Below are positions 48,265 through 57,310 of a stretch of DNA of 64,000 nt, one piece after another (position 1 is the first letter of the stretch; the number at the start of each line of letters is the position of its first letter). The translations under genes and the position numbers were made by a program. Source of the stretch: Synechococcus sp. WH 5701 (GTDB lineage: Bacteria > Cyanobacteriota > Cyanobacteriia > PCC-6307 > Cyanobiaceae); contig NZ_CH724160.1 in NCBI RefSeq assembly GCF_000153045.1, positions 124,001-188,000 of the forward strand, in the 5' to 3' direction. The notes beneath the pieces are model-generated. The model saw only the letters and a list, made by a program, of their open reading frames with translations, ran no database searches and had not been told where the DNA came from.

Positions 48265-48518
48265 AACTTGGCCCGCACGGTGAAGGCATAGTCGCCGCCG
48301 GGCTCGAGCTGATAATCAACCTGGAGCAGAAAGCGCAGCAGGGCGTCCTGGATCAGAGCGCGACCCAGGGAGGGCTCCACCGTCAGCTCGCCCCGGCCGA
48401 ACGCCCAGCGGAAGGTCCAGTGGAAGCCGCCGGCGGCCACCTCGCCCTCCAGCAGCTGATGACTGAAGCTCTGATGCAGCACCCGCAACTGGGCGGTGGT
48501 GGCGGGCAGGCGGCTCAA
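48261..48518 (-). CDS. DUF3146-like cyanobacterial protein
   Basis: An 85-aa soluble protein: LRVLHQSFSHQLLEGEVAAG, FHWTFRWAFGRGELTVEPSL, GRALIQDALLRFLLQVDYQL and EPGGDYAFTVRAKF. The pattern (LEGEV, WxFRWxF, LTVEPSLGRAL, GGDYxFTxRA) is what I associate with DUF3146, a short cyanobacterial family. The last four bases overlap the convergent YqgF-like gene. Start could be the first Met. Function unknown. pth lies 36 bases upstream on the same strand. Confidence 0.78.
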   Translation of the reverse strand: MSRLPATTAQLRVLHQSFSHQLLEGEVAAGGFHWTFRWAFGRGELTVEPSLGRALIQDALLRFLLQVDYQLEPGGDYAFTVRAKF

Positions 48519-48554
48519 GGGATCAGGGCACGGGGCGTCGGGGCGAATCCAGCG

Positions 48555-49181
48555 TCAGACAGGGGAGGGCTGAAAGCTGTTCAGGCGGGTACCGGCCCGC
48601 TCATACCCCCAGCGTCGGATGAAGCTGACACCTTCAAGCACTTCGGTCAGCACCTGCTGCAGCAATGGCAGCTCGTCAGCCTCGAAGCGGCCCAGCACGT
48701 GGGAAATCGTACGGGCTTTGCGCAGAGCAGGGTCCAGCGCCGGCGCGCCGATGCCGATGCGCAAGCGGGCGAAATCCTGGCTGCCCAGATGGCTGATCGT
48801 GCTGCGCAAGCCGTTATGGCCCCCGGCGCTGCCGGAGCGGCGCAGCCGCAGGCGCCCCAGGGGCAGGTCCATGTCGTCCACCAGCACCAGCATCTGATCG
48901 GGACGGAGCCCGAACCAGTCGAGCGTGGCCCTGATCGAGCGGCCACTCTCGTTCATGTAGGTGCTGGGCTTGAGCAGCCGCAAGCGATCGGAGCCTTGGC
49001 CGAGATCAGCGATGGTTCCCTGCAGCTTGCCGTTAGCCCGGAAGGAGGCACCGTCCCGCTGGGCGAGCTGATCAAGGGCCATGAAGCCCACGTTGTGGCG
49101 GGTCTGGGCGTACTTCTCCCCGGGATTGCCGAGACCGATCAGCAACTGCAGGTCGGCAGAGGGTGCAGCGGTGGAGCTCAT
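48555..49181 (-). CDS. pth: Peptidyl-tRNA hydrolase
   Basis: It releases peptides from peptidyl-tRNA that has fallen off ribosomes. The 208-aa protein shows LIGLGNPGEKYAQTRHNVGF with the catalytic His, KPSTYMNESGRSI with the conserved Asn, and LVDDMDLPLGRLRLRRSGSA followed by GGHNGLRSTISHLGS. The order tatA-pth downstream of psbH is common in cyanobacteria. The start is ATG at 49181, 50 bases after the tatA stop. Confidence 0.95.
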   Translation of the reverse strand: MSSTAAPSADLQLLIGLGNPGEKYAQTRHNVGFMALDQLAQRDGASFRANGKLQGTIADLGQGSDRLRLLKPSTYMNESGRSIRATLDWFGLRPDQMLVLVDDMDLPLGRLRLRRSGSAGGHNGLRSTISHLGSQDFARLRIGIGAPALDPALRKARTISHVLGRFEADELPLLQQVLTEVLEGVSFIRRWGYERAGTRLNSFQPSPV

Positions 49182-49231
49182 CGCGGGTGCCCGCCGAGGG
49201 ACAGGCAGGCAACGGAATGCGCCAACAACGC

Positions 49232-49609
49232 TCAGCTGGACGGGGAGGCGTTGGGCGTGGGGGTGGCTTGCGACTCAGTGGAAGGAGCCACGGACTCAAC
49301 CCCGGGTTGGACTTCAGAAGCACTTGGGTCAGTGCTGCCGGCTTCAGTGCCGCTTGCCTGAGCCGGCGGAGAAGCCGCGGCCAGGGGCTCAGCGGCCATG
49401 GCTTCCGAACCCAGGCTGGTGGCGGACACGGTTTCGGTGTCGACAGCCTTGCGGAACTCCTGCTCGAACTCTCTGGAGGCCGATTGAAAGCCCTTGAGGG
49501 TGCGGCCGAGGGTACGGCCCAGCTCAGGCAAGCGCTTGGGCCCGAAGACCAACAGGCCAATGGCGGCGATCACCGCCATCTCCGGAAGACCGATCCCGAA
49601 GAAGTTCAT
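49232..49609 (-). CDS. tatA: Sec-independent translocase protein TatA/TatB
   Basis: A 125-aa membrane protein of the twin-arginine translocase. It starts MNFFGIGLPEMAVIAAIGLL, then VFGPKRLPELGRTLGRTLKG and an amphipathic helix (FQSASREFEQEFRKAV); the rest is a Ser/Ala/Pro-rich low-complexity tail. The FGPKRLPE hinge is diagnostic. It could serve as TatA or TatB. It sits between psbH and pth on the minus strand. Confidence 0.92.
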   Translation of the reverse strand: MNFFGIGLPEMAVIAAIGLLVFGPKRLPELGRTLGRTLKGFQSASREFEQEFRKAVDTETVSATSLGSEAMAAEPLAAASPPAQASGTEAGSTDPSASEVQPGVESVAPSTESQATPTPNASPSS

Positions 49610-49660
49610 GAAGGAGGGGTCTCAGTTGATAGAGAAGCGGCGAGGGGGAGATCCCGACGA

Positions 49661-49861
49661 TCAGCCCATGCCGTTCCAGTTGACGGTGATGCCGTCAAGA
49701 AGCAGGGAACGGTTGTACAGCTGGAGGATCACCAGCAGGAAAACCAGGAACAACGCCATGAAGACGCCCATGACCGGGGTCGTTCCCCAGCCGGGCACGA
49801 CCTTGCCGTACTCGGAGTTGAGGGGGCGCAGCAGGTTTCCCAGGCGGGTGCGTTGGGCCAT
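49661..49861 (-). CDS. psbH: Photosystem II protein PsbH
   Basis: A 66-aa single-helix subunit of the photosystem II core, important for QA-QB electron transfer and repair. It shows [40 protein letters not shown] and [18 protein letters not shown], all family-typical. The ATG at 49861 follows a GAGAGG-type ribosome-binding sequence. It is divergent from psbN, the usual cyanobacterial arrangement. Confidence 0.96.
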   Translation of the reverse strand: MAQRTRLGNLLRPLNSEYGKVVPGWGTTPVMGVFMALFLVFLLVILQLYNRSLLLDGITVNWNGMG

Positions 49862-50043
49862 GGCTGTGGTGTCCTCTCTGGCACATGGGATGGGGCCGTT
49901 ACTGTAAAGGCCAGGCGGCAGCAGACGCAGCCCTCGTCGAGAGTTGTGACGGACCGGTGGCCCCTCGGGACTCAGCCGCCCCCGCCGCTGCCACGCCGCC
50001 GCACGCCGGGGTGAGCCCGGCCTGTCCTCCACCAGCACCACCC

Positions 50044-50184
50044 TTGAGCGAAACCTCTCCAGCCATCTCCGTGGCGATCACCGTTCTGGTGGCGCTCCTC
50101 GCCCTCACCGGTTTCGGCGTCTACACCGCCTTCGGGCCACCCTCCAAACAGCTCACGGATCCCTTCGACGACCACGACGACTGA
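50044..50184 (+). CDS. psbN: PsbN, photosystem II assembly factor
   Basis: A 46-aa single-helix protein required for photosystem II reaction-centre assembly and repair. [20 protein letters not shown] is followed by the diagnostic [19 protein letters not shown] and DDHDD. TTG at 50044 aligns with the family start (METxSP-like); a GTG at 50011 is an in-frame alternative. It is divergent from psbH and its last 32 bases overlap the 3' end of the mannosidase gene on the other strand. Confidence 0.92.
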   Translation: MSETSPAISVAITVLVALLALTGFGVYTAFGPPSKQLTDPFDDHDD

Positions 50185-53158
50185 TCCGCCAGCTGGCCAG
50201 CTGCCAGGGCCCAACGCGCGTGCGGTCTACGGCGTGGGTCCCGGCACTCGCCACTCCGGCAGCCGCAGCAAGCGGACCCCCCAGAGCATCGATCCGCTCC
50301 AGCACCTCCCACTCGCCTCCAAGCTCCAGCTGCTGACGGCAGGGGGAGAGGTTCTGCACCGTCAGCCGGGCCGGGCTGCCTCTGCCGTTGCATTCGCCCT
50401 GGCCTTCGCCGACGAGGCTGATCAGGCGCAGGTCGGGATGACCCAGCTGCAGTACCGATCCCGGCACCGAGGCCGACGAACCCTTGGCCGGCCGCAGCCA
50501 GCACGGCTCGCGGAAGCGCACAGCCGCTGGGGCCACTCCGGCCTGGCGCCAGCCCTGGGCGCAGGGCATCAGGGCCAGGCGCAGGCGCTGGGCTCCGTTG
50601 TCGGCTCCGGGATCGGGCCAGGTGGGCCCGCGCAGCAGCGAGACCCCGAGAGCTGCAGTGCTGCCTGAAACCCCTTGGGGCCCATCGAGCAGCACCGCCA
50701 GGCCTCCGGTTGAGGACTGGCTCGCCAACCAGCTGATCGCCGGCACCTCCCAACGGCTGGCTTCCCGCGGATTGGCGGCCGCCGCGATCCGCTCAATCAC
50801 TCCCGCACTGGTGTCGGCAGCCCAGCGCACGGCCGGATGCTGCAGCGGCAGCTCCAGCCGCAGCAGTTCATGGCGCTGGCGCCAGTCGACCCGCAGGTTG
50901 AGCTCCAGCCAGGGGCAGCCGGCCCGCAGCTGCAGATCGAGGCGCAGGGCACTGGCGCCGCAGCGGCCACGCCAGACCAGACGGGTGCAGAGCGGACCGA
51001 CCTCTGCCAGCACCGGGCCCGGCTGCCAGTGGAGGGGCAGGGGGTGCTGGCGGTAATCGGCGGCCAGATCCCAGGCATCCCAGAACTCACCGCGATCGAT
51101 CCAGCGCCGCCACTGCAGCGGTTCAGCCAGCTGCGGGCTGTGGTCGCCCCCCCAGAGCTGCTCGAGCCCGAGGGGGCCGAGCTGGGCCCAGAGCAGGCCA
51201 TTGCCCAGCCGCCAGCGCTCCCCGGCGGCGAGGGTCTCCAGCCGCACGGGATTCACGATCGAGGGGTCGTGGCTGGCCAACGGCGGCGCAGCACCAGGAC
51301 GCTGGCGCTGACGCCGCAGCTGCAGGGCCGCCACGCCGCCCGGGGAGGGCAGCTGCACCCAGTGGCCGCCGGATGGAGCTGGCTGCGAGGGCAGGGCCTG
51401 CTCGCGCAGGCTCCAGTGGCCGGCCGGCAGGCGCAGGGTGAGGGGGGCCGCCGGCAGGGGCTGCAGCTGGGCCCACCACCACGGTTCCACCTCGGCGCCC
51501 GTCCCCTGGGCAGGGGTCCCACCGGGCTCCAGCCAGGCCCGCAGCGCCCGATCACGGCGGCGGCACGCCCCGCGGCGCGCCGCCCGCCACTGGGGTTCGG
51601 CCTGCTCGAACACCTCCGGGATGGAGGTGCCCGGCAGGATGTCGTGGAATTGCTGAAACAGCAGATCCCGCCAGCCCGAAGTCTCCAGGCAATGGCCCGG
51701 ATCCCCGAGCAGAACGCTGGCGAGATCGGCCTCGCGCAGCAGCCGCTCCAGGGTGCGGTTGTGGCGCTTCTGGTCGGGACGGCTCGTGGCACAGCCCCGG
51801 TGCAGCTCCAGGTAGAGCTCATCGCGCCAGACGGGCAGCTGAGCGCTCAGGGGCTCCAGCCGCCGCAGATAGTCGCGCAGGCTGCCATGGCGCTGGGGAG
51901 CCGTGGCGTCGTTGTCACGCCAGAGATCCAGCTGCTCCAGCATTTCGCGGGTGGGGCCACCGCCGTGGTCCCCCACCCCCGGCAACCAGAGGGCCTCAGC
52001 ATCACCCGTGGCCGCCAGCCACTCCAACCGGTAGCGCTCCATCGCCAGTGGGTCGCCATCGGTGCCGATCGGGGCGCTCATCAGGGCCAGCACCTCGGCG
52101 CCACAGCGACTGCGCCAGCGAAACAGCCGGTGGGGGAAGGGTGTGGTGGCGTTCCAGGCCAGCTTGTGGGTGCAGAACCAGCGCACCCCGGTGGCCGCGG
52201 CCACCGCCGGCAGGCCTGCGGCAAAGCCGAAGCTGTCGGGTAGCCAGGCCAGTTGATGCTCCCACTCGGGGAAGGTCCGGCGGCTGTAGGTCTGCCCCTC
52301 CTGAAATTGCCTCAGGAGTGAGGCTGTATCAAGCAGCACGCAGTCGGTTTCCACCCAGGGGCCATTGATCGGCTCCCAACGGCCAGCCCGCATGGCGGCG
52401 CGGATTCGCCCGAACAACTCGGGCCGGTGACGCTCCAGCCAGGCGTACAGCGCCGGTGTCGAATGGCCGAAGTGGAGCTCGCTGTGGTGCTCGATCAGAT
52501 CGAGGGCCGAGCGGAAGGTGCGCTCAGCGGCCTGCCAGGTGTCGGCCACGGGCCAGAGCCAGGCCAGGTCGAGGTGGGCGTGGCCGAGCAGATGGAAACC
52601 GCCGGGCTCCCCCGGCGGGCTCTGCCGCAACTGCTCCAGCTCCAGCCGTGTGGCAGCCAGCAGACCATCCGGGTCAGCGGGATCCAGGGGTTCCGCCTCG
52701 ATCCGGCTGAGCATCAGGGCGCCGTCGTCGTGGAGTGGGCTGCGCAGCTCCAGCTCCAGGCGCAAAGGCTTCCCCTCCCACCAGCACTGCGGCAGGGCCC
52801 AGCGGCAGGAGCTGTCGAACAGGTCGCCGCGGTGAACCGTGCGGCCGTCGACCCTGAGTTCGGCGGCCGCAGCCCACCAGCGCAACACCAAGCGGGCCAG
52901 GGCCGGAGCCCGGCCGCGCCAGCTGGGGGGACAACTCAGCTCCAGCACCAGACGCCGGGTCTGCCCGCCCCGCGGCCAGGCCATCAGACCACGGGCGTGC
53001 CAGTCGGGGCGATGGAGCCTGGCCCAGGGGTCGGCCAGGGCTCCCTGCCAGGAGCCATCAGTGCCACGCCGCTGCCAGGCGGAGAGCAAGTCCAGTCTCG
53101 AACGTGATCGAAACGTTTCAATCTCAGGGGGAAGCTGGGGATCCAGGCCCTGCGTCAT
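50153..53158 (-). CDS. Glycoside hydrolase family 38 alpha-mannosidase
   Basis: A 1001-aa protein. The catalytic domain (about residues 185-480) has the zinc motif LLGHAHLDLAWLWPVADTW, GHSTPALYAWLERHRPELF, WVETDCVLLDTASLLRQFQ, and the nucleophile Asp in LAWLPDSFGFAAGLPAVA, followed by the C-terminal beta domains. There is no signal peptide, so it is probably cytosolic and may trim mannose-containing glycans or glycolipids. A DNA-binding or lectin domain is not evident. It lies between psbN and psbI, both on the other strand, and overlaps psbN at its 3' end. Confidence 0.9.
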   Translation of the reverse strand: MTQGLDPQLPPEIETFRSRSRLDLLSAWQRRGTDGSWQGALADPWARLHRPDWHARGLMAWPRGGQTRRLVLELSCPPSWRGRAPALARLVLRWWAAAAELRVDGRTVHRGDLFDSSCRWALPQCWWEGKPLRLELELRSPLHDDGALMLSRIEAEPLDPADPDGLLAATRLELEQLRQSPPGEPGGFHLLGHAHLDLAWLWPVADTWQAAERTFRSALDLIEHHSELHFGHSTPALYAWLERHRPELFGRIRAAMRAGRWEPINGPWVETDCVLLDTASLLRQFQEGQTYSRRTFPEWEHQLAWLPDSFGFAAGLPAVAAATGVRWFCTHKLAWNATTPFPHRLFRWRSRCGAEVLALMSAPIGTDGDPLAMERYRLEWLAATGDAEALWLPGVGDHGGGPTREMLEQLDLWRDNDATAPQRHGSLRDYLRRLEPLSAQLPVWRDELYLELHRGCATSRPDQKRHNRTLERLLREADLASVLLGDPGHCLETSGWRDLLFQQFHDILPGTSIPEVFEQAEPQWRAARRGACRRRDRALRAWLEPGGTPAQGTGAEVEPWWWAQLQPLPAAPLTLRLPAGHWSLREQALPSQPAPSGGHWVQLPSPGGVAALQLRRQRQRPGAAPPLASHDPSIVNPVRLETLAAGERWRLGNGLLWAQLGPLGLEQLWGGDHSPQLAEPLQWRRWIDRGEFWDAWDLAADYRQHPLPLHWQPGPVLAEVGPLCTRLVWRGRCGASALRLDLQLRAGCPWLELNLRVDWRQRHELLRLELPLQHPAVRWAADTSAGVIERIAAAANPREASRWEVPAISWLASQSSTGGLAVLLDGPQGVSGSTAALGVSLLRGPTWPDPGADNGAQRLRLALMPCAQGWRQAGVAPAAVRFREPCWLRPAKGSSASVPGSVLQLGHPDLRLISLVGEGQGECNGRGSPARLTVQNLSPCRQQLELGGEWEVLERIDALGGPLAAAAGVASAGTHAVDRTRVGPWQLASWRISRRGRRRDP

Positions 53159-53259
53159 CGATCCCGGCCATCAGTGACCCATAGGATGATGCCGCTGCCG
53201 CAGGGTCGTTCAGGCCCCACCTGGCGCCTGTCACTCCCTGTCACCCGCCGGACGGAACC

Positions 53260-53379
53260 ATGCTCGCCCTCAAGATCTCCGTTTATTCGGTCGTTTTCTT
53301 CTTCATCGGCATCTTCGTCTTCGGCTTCCTGGCCAGCGATCCCAGCCGCACGCCCAGCCGCAAGGACCTCGAAGACTGA
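53260..53379 (+). CDS. psbI: Photosystem II protein PsbI
   Basis: A 39-aa single-helix subunit near D1: [39 protein letters not shown]. Every segment is typical of PsbI. It is too short for routine ORF calling and is easily missed. Its ATG lies 101 bases from the divergent mannosidase start. Confidence 0.97.
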   Translation: MLALKISVYSVVFFFIGIFVFGFLASDPSRTPSRKDLED

Positions 53380-53476
53380 AGGCCATTCGCTGAGGGTGGG
53401 GTCACTGCATCAACCCACCTGAGCCGCACACCCGCGCCAACCTGGGCATGGCAGGATCGGCCGCGGTCCTGGAGAT

Positions 53477-56400
53477 GTGGTGCCCTCAGCAACGCTTATC
53501 CGGTGGACCATCGGACTTGTGGGCGCGGCAACCCTGGCAACACCGGCGGTGAGCCGGGCCCAGAGCCTGAGCTCAGATTCCCCACCAGCACTCCTGAGCG
53601 GAGCTGAGGTCAGCGGCGCCGACCCGCTCCTCCCGGAAGCCCAGCCAAGCCATCCCGCCGTGGGATCCGGCCCGGCCAGCGCCGAAGCCCCTGTCAGCGA
53701 CCCCAGCGCCGCCGAGCCCCAGCCCGCGCCGATCGCGATTCCAGCTGAACCGACAGGTGCTGAGCCGCCTGTGCCCGCAGAAGCCAGCGGCACGGCCGCC
53801 TCAGAACCTCCGGTCAAGACCCCTCCCAAGGAACTGGAGATCAGCGCTGATCAACAGGGATTTGATCTGGTGATCAACCGCTACGTGGCCAGCGGCAATG
53901 CCAAGGCCGTGCTGGCCGGCGGCCGCCTGATGGCGGACCGCCTCGAGTACGACACCACCACCCGAACCCTTTACGCCACGGGCAGCGTGCGCTTCTGGCG
54001 TGGCCAGCAGTACCTGCAGGGCAGCATGCTCCGCTACGGCCTGATCGAAGGCGAAGGGGAGATGGAGGACGTCTACGGCGTTCTCGACCTGAAGACCAGC
54101 CTGGAGGATCTCGACGTCGAGCAGCCCCCCTCCGTACCGCTCCCCGAGCCCCAGCCGATCGCCTGCCCGACGGTGCTGCCCGAGATTCCCGACTGGCACC
54201 CCCACCCCTGGAGCGCCACCCTCTGGGGCGGGCAGATGTTCCACTCCGATTTCGGCCAGACCTTCTTCGGCCAGGGTGTCTTCCGGCCGGAGCGGGTGCT
54301 GGGTGCTGGCCTGCAGAAGCGACTGATCAAGGCCGGCCCCTTCGCTCTTGAGCTCGATTTCAATGCTCTCGGGCACTGGGCATCAGCCCAGAAGGGCGGG
54401 CGCTACCTCGGACCCTTCACGTCCGCCGAGGTGGCCAACCTCTCCACCTCCGCCCAGACCTTCGGCGAGTTCACCGGCGGAATCGGGCTGCGGGCCTGGC
54501 TGCAACCGTGGCTGAGTCTGGGGTTCGTGCAAGGCGTGAGCCTCAACACCAACCTCAGCAACTACGAGAGCACCTACCGGGAGAAGTCGGCCCGTTTCCT
54601 CAACTATCTGGGCTTTGAAATCGAGGGATCCTTCTCGCCCCAGTGGTCGATGGTGGGGAGGATTCACCACCGCTCCGGGGCTTTCGGCACCTACAACGGC
54701 GTCAGGGAGGGCAGCAACGCTTACCTGCTGGGCCTGCGCTACCGCTTCGGCGGAGATCCGCCGCCCACGGACGATCCTCAGGCCGTCCTGCGCCCGGCCA
54801 AGGGCTGCCCCAACCGTGGCGCCGAGCCGCCGGACCGCCCCCGCTCCCTGCCCGAGGCCCTCGAGCAGGTGGCCATGGGCGGTGAGGGACCGGTGCCGGC
54901 CCAAGACCCGTCGACCCTGGACAGCGGCGCCGCTGTTGCACCGAGCACCCCTGCCGGGCGCCCAGCGTCGTTCCGGGCCATGCGCGAACAGGAGCGCAAA
55001 CGCGCCGCCGCCGCTGCCGCCATCGAGCAGCGCATCTCCGGGGTGCAGAAACGGGAAGGGCTGGTGATCGAGCGCCGTCGTCAGACCGGTGGTAACGATG
55101 AAGTGGCCGCCGATCAGGACAGCGACTTCGGACCGTCCCGGCCACCCCAGGTGCGGCGGCTGCGCTCGGAGAAGAACCGTCAGGCGGTGCAGGGCACCCT
55201 CACCCATCTGCGCTATCAGGCCGCAAGAATCGTGCTCACCCCCAACGGCTGGCGCAGCGACCGCGCCAGTTTCAGCAACGACCCCTTCACCCCGTCCCAG
55301 TCGTGGATGGATGCGGATCAGGTGGTGGTCAACCAGGACGCCAACGGCGATCTGCTGATCACCTCCAAGCGCAACCGGCTGATCCTGGAAGACCGTCTCG
55401 CGATTCCGGTGACCTCACGCACGCGCATCCGCAAACAGCAGGAGGTGGAGAACCGCTGGGTGCTGGGGGTGGATCGGGAGGACCGCGACGGCTTCTACGT
55501 GGGCCGGCGCCTGCGGCCAATCCGGATTGGCGAGAAGGGAACCCTGGAACTGGAGCCCCAGTTCATGCTCGAGCGCGCCTACCAGGGCACCACCGACAGC
55601 TATCCGATCCCGGGAGGCGAAGCCACCGGCCCCTCGGTGAGCCAGGACAACACCCTGGGCGATCTGTTCGGCCTGGAGGCCCGGCTGAAGACACCGCTGC
55701 TGGGATTCGACACCAGCTTGAACCTCGACATCTCCACCTTCAATCCCGAGAACATCGCCAACGGCACCCGCAGCTGGGGCCAGATGGATCGCAACATCAA
55801 CCTCCCCCTGGTGGGCTCCACCACGGCCCGTCTCTTCGGGGCCTACCGCTACCGGATCTGGAATGGATCCCTCGGCGAGCAGGACATCTATTCGGCCTAC
55901 GGCGCCTCCCTGGAGAAGGAAGCGACCCTGCCCAACTGGGGCAAGCTCAGCAACCGCTACTTCTGGCGAGTGGGCCTGGGCAACTACCAGAGCAACGAAT
56001 TCCTGAGCAGCGGCGAGGAATCGAGGAATCTTGCCCAGCTCTGGCGAGCCAACGCGGTGGGATCACTCAACAGCTCCCTGGAGCTGTGGCGGGGCCGTGC
56101 CCTCCCCTCCACCCCGGATGGGGCTCTGCGCTACTCCCCTGAGCCGATCGTGCCCGGGCTGACCCTGAACACGAATCTTTCGGGGAACGTGGCCTATTTC
56201 GGCGACGGAACGTACCAGAACACCCTCTCGATCTCCGGTGGTCCCACCCTCACCCTCGGGCACTTCAACAAGCGCTTCTTCGATTTCACTCAGCTCACCG
56301 TCACAGGCGGCTTCACCCTGCGCAACGGCCTCAGCCCCTTCGGTTTTGACGCGGCGGTGGACCTGGGCACGGTGGGCATCGGTCTCACCCAGCAGATCGC

Positions 56401-56662
56401 CGGTCCGCTGCTGTTCAACGGTGGGATTGGCCTCAACGTGGATCCCTCCTCGACGAACTACGGCGAGGTCACCGGCTCCTACGTGGAGTTGCGCTGGCAG
56501 CGCCGTGCCTACGCCTTCAGCGTCTTCTACAGCCCCTATGAGGGTATCGGCGGGGTACGGATCCGCCTCAACGACTTCGGCTTCAAGGGGACGGGGGTGC
56601 CGTTCGTTCCCTACCGGCCTGAGCTCAATGGTGCCGGAGAAGCACGCCGGAACCCGTTCTGA
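53477..56662 (+). CDS. DUF3769 / LptD-like outer-membrane protein
   Basis: A 1061-aa exported protein: signal peptide (IGLVGAATLATPAVSRAQS), a Pro/Ala/Glu-rich linker (about residues 35-115), an OstA/LptD-like N domain (ISADQQGFDLVINRYVASGN, AGGRLMADRLEYDTTTRTLY, YATGSVRFWRGQQYLQGSML), a middle region and a C-terminal beta-barrel ending in an aromatic-rich strand. In cyanobacteria DUF3769 proteins are the proposed counterpart of LptD, which inserts lipopolysaccharide. The start is GTG, 14 residues ahead of the signal core. It converges on leuD with three bases between the stops. Confidence 0.83.
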   Translation: MVPSATLIRWTIGLVGAATLATPAVSRAQSLSSDSPPALLSGAEVSGADPLLPEAQPSHPAVGSGPASAEAPVSDPSAAEPQPAPIAIPAEPTGAEPPVPAEASGTAASEPPVKTPPKELEISADQQGFDLVINRYVASGNAKAVLAGGRLMADRLEYDTTTRTLYATGSVRFWRGQQYLQGSMLRYGLIEGEGEMEDVYGVLDLKTSLEDLDVEQPPSVPLPEPQPIACPTVLPEIPDWHPHPWSATLWGGQMFHSDFGQTFFGQGVFRPERVLGAGLQKRLIKAGPFALELDFNALGHWASAQKGGRYLGPFTSAEVANLSTSAQTFGEFTGGIGLRAWLQPWLSLGFVQGVSLNTNLSNYESTYREKSARFLNYLGFEIEGSFSPQWSMVGRIHHRSGAFGTYNGVREGSNAYLLGLRYRFGGDPPPTDDPQAVLRPAKGCPNRGAEPPDRPRSLPEALEQVAMGGEGPVPAQDPSTLDSGAAVAPSTPAGRPASFRAMREQERKRAAAAAAIEQRISGVQKREGLVIERRRQTGGNDEVAADQDSDFGPSRPPQVRRLRSEKNRQAVQGTLTHLRYQAARIVLTPNGWRSDRASFSNDPFTPSQSWMDADQVVVNQDANGDLLITSKRNRLILEDRLAIPVTSRTRIRKQQEVENRWVLGVDREDRDGFYVGRRLRPIRIGEKGTLELEPQFMLERAYQGTTDSYPIPGGEATGPSVSQDNTLGDLFGLEARLKTPLLGFDTSLNLDISTFNPENIANGTRSWGQMDRNINLPLVGSTTARLFGAYRYRIWNGSLGEQDIYSAYGASLEKEATLPNWGKLSNRYFWRVGLGNYQSNEFLSSGEESRNLAQLWRANAVGSLNSSLELWRGRALPSTPDGALRYSPEPIVPGLTLNTNLSGNVAYFGDGTYQNTLSISGGPTLTLGHFNKRFFDFTQLTVTGGFTLRNGLSPFGFDAAVDLGTVGIGLTQQIAGPLLFNGGIGLNVDPSSTNYGEVTGSYVELRWQRRAYAFSVFYSPYEGIGGVRIRLNDFGFKGTGVPFVPYRPELNGAGEARRNPF

Positions 56663-56665
56663 GCC

Positions 56666-57310
56666 TCAGGCCAGGGCGAAGCTGTCCAGATAGGGCAAGC
56701 GTGCCGCCGTCCGGCGCAGCTCCTCGTCGTGGGAAAGCAACTGGCCCGTGGCATTCCATTGGCCGCTGAGCAACATCTGCCGGGGGCCGGCCGCCAGCTC
56801 CAGGCTCCAGCGCTGCGCCGACTCGGGTGCGCCGGCAGGGGCCTGGCCGCGGATCTCTGCCGTGACCAGATCCAGCTGGAAGCCGGCGGCGGGCTCGGCA
56901 AGGGCCTGCTGCTGCAGCGCCAGAATCGTGGTGTGATCGCCGCTGAGGCAGGGGATTCCCAGAGCCAGGCAGTTGCCGAAGAAAATCTCGGCAAAACTCT
57001 CGCCCACCACCGCGCGGATGCCCCAGCGCATCAGGGCCTGGGGGGCATGCTCCCTGCTGGAGCCGCAGCCGAAGTTGCGGTTCACCACCAGGATCGTGGC
57101 CCCCTGATGCTCGGGGCGATCGAAGGGGTGGGAGCCCTCCAGCTCGAGGCGGTCATCAGCGAAGGCCCCCTCGGCAAGCCCCTCGAAGGTGACGCACTTG
57201 AGGAATCGGGCCGGGATGATCCGGTCGGTGTCGATGTCGTCGCCGCTGACGACAACGATGCGGCCTTCAAGACCGGGGATCGGGCCGAAGGGGAAGGGGG
57301 AGGTTCTCAC
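56666..57310 (-). CDS. leuD: 3-isopropylmalate dehydratase small subunit
   Basis: The 214-aa small subunit of isopropylmalate isomerase in leucine synthesis. The family opening [20 protein letters not shown], the [20 protein letters not shown] active-site swinging-domain loop and [17 protein letters not shown] are present. Its ATG overlaps the leuC stop by four bases, so the two subunits are translationally coupled. Confidence 0.96.
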   Translation of the reverse strand: MRTSPFPFGPIPGLEGRIVVVSGDDIDTDRIIPARFLKCVTFEGLAEGAFADDRLELEGSHPFDRPEHQGATILVVNRNFGCGSSREHAPQALMRWGIRAVVGESFAEIFFGNCLALGIPCLSGDHTTILALQQQALAEPAAGFQLDLVTAEIRGQAPAGAPESAQRWSLELAAGPRQMLLSGQWNATGQLLSHDEELRRTAARLPYLDSFALA

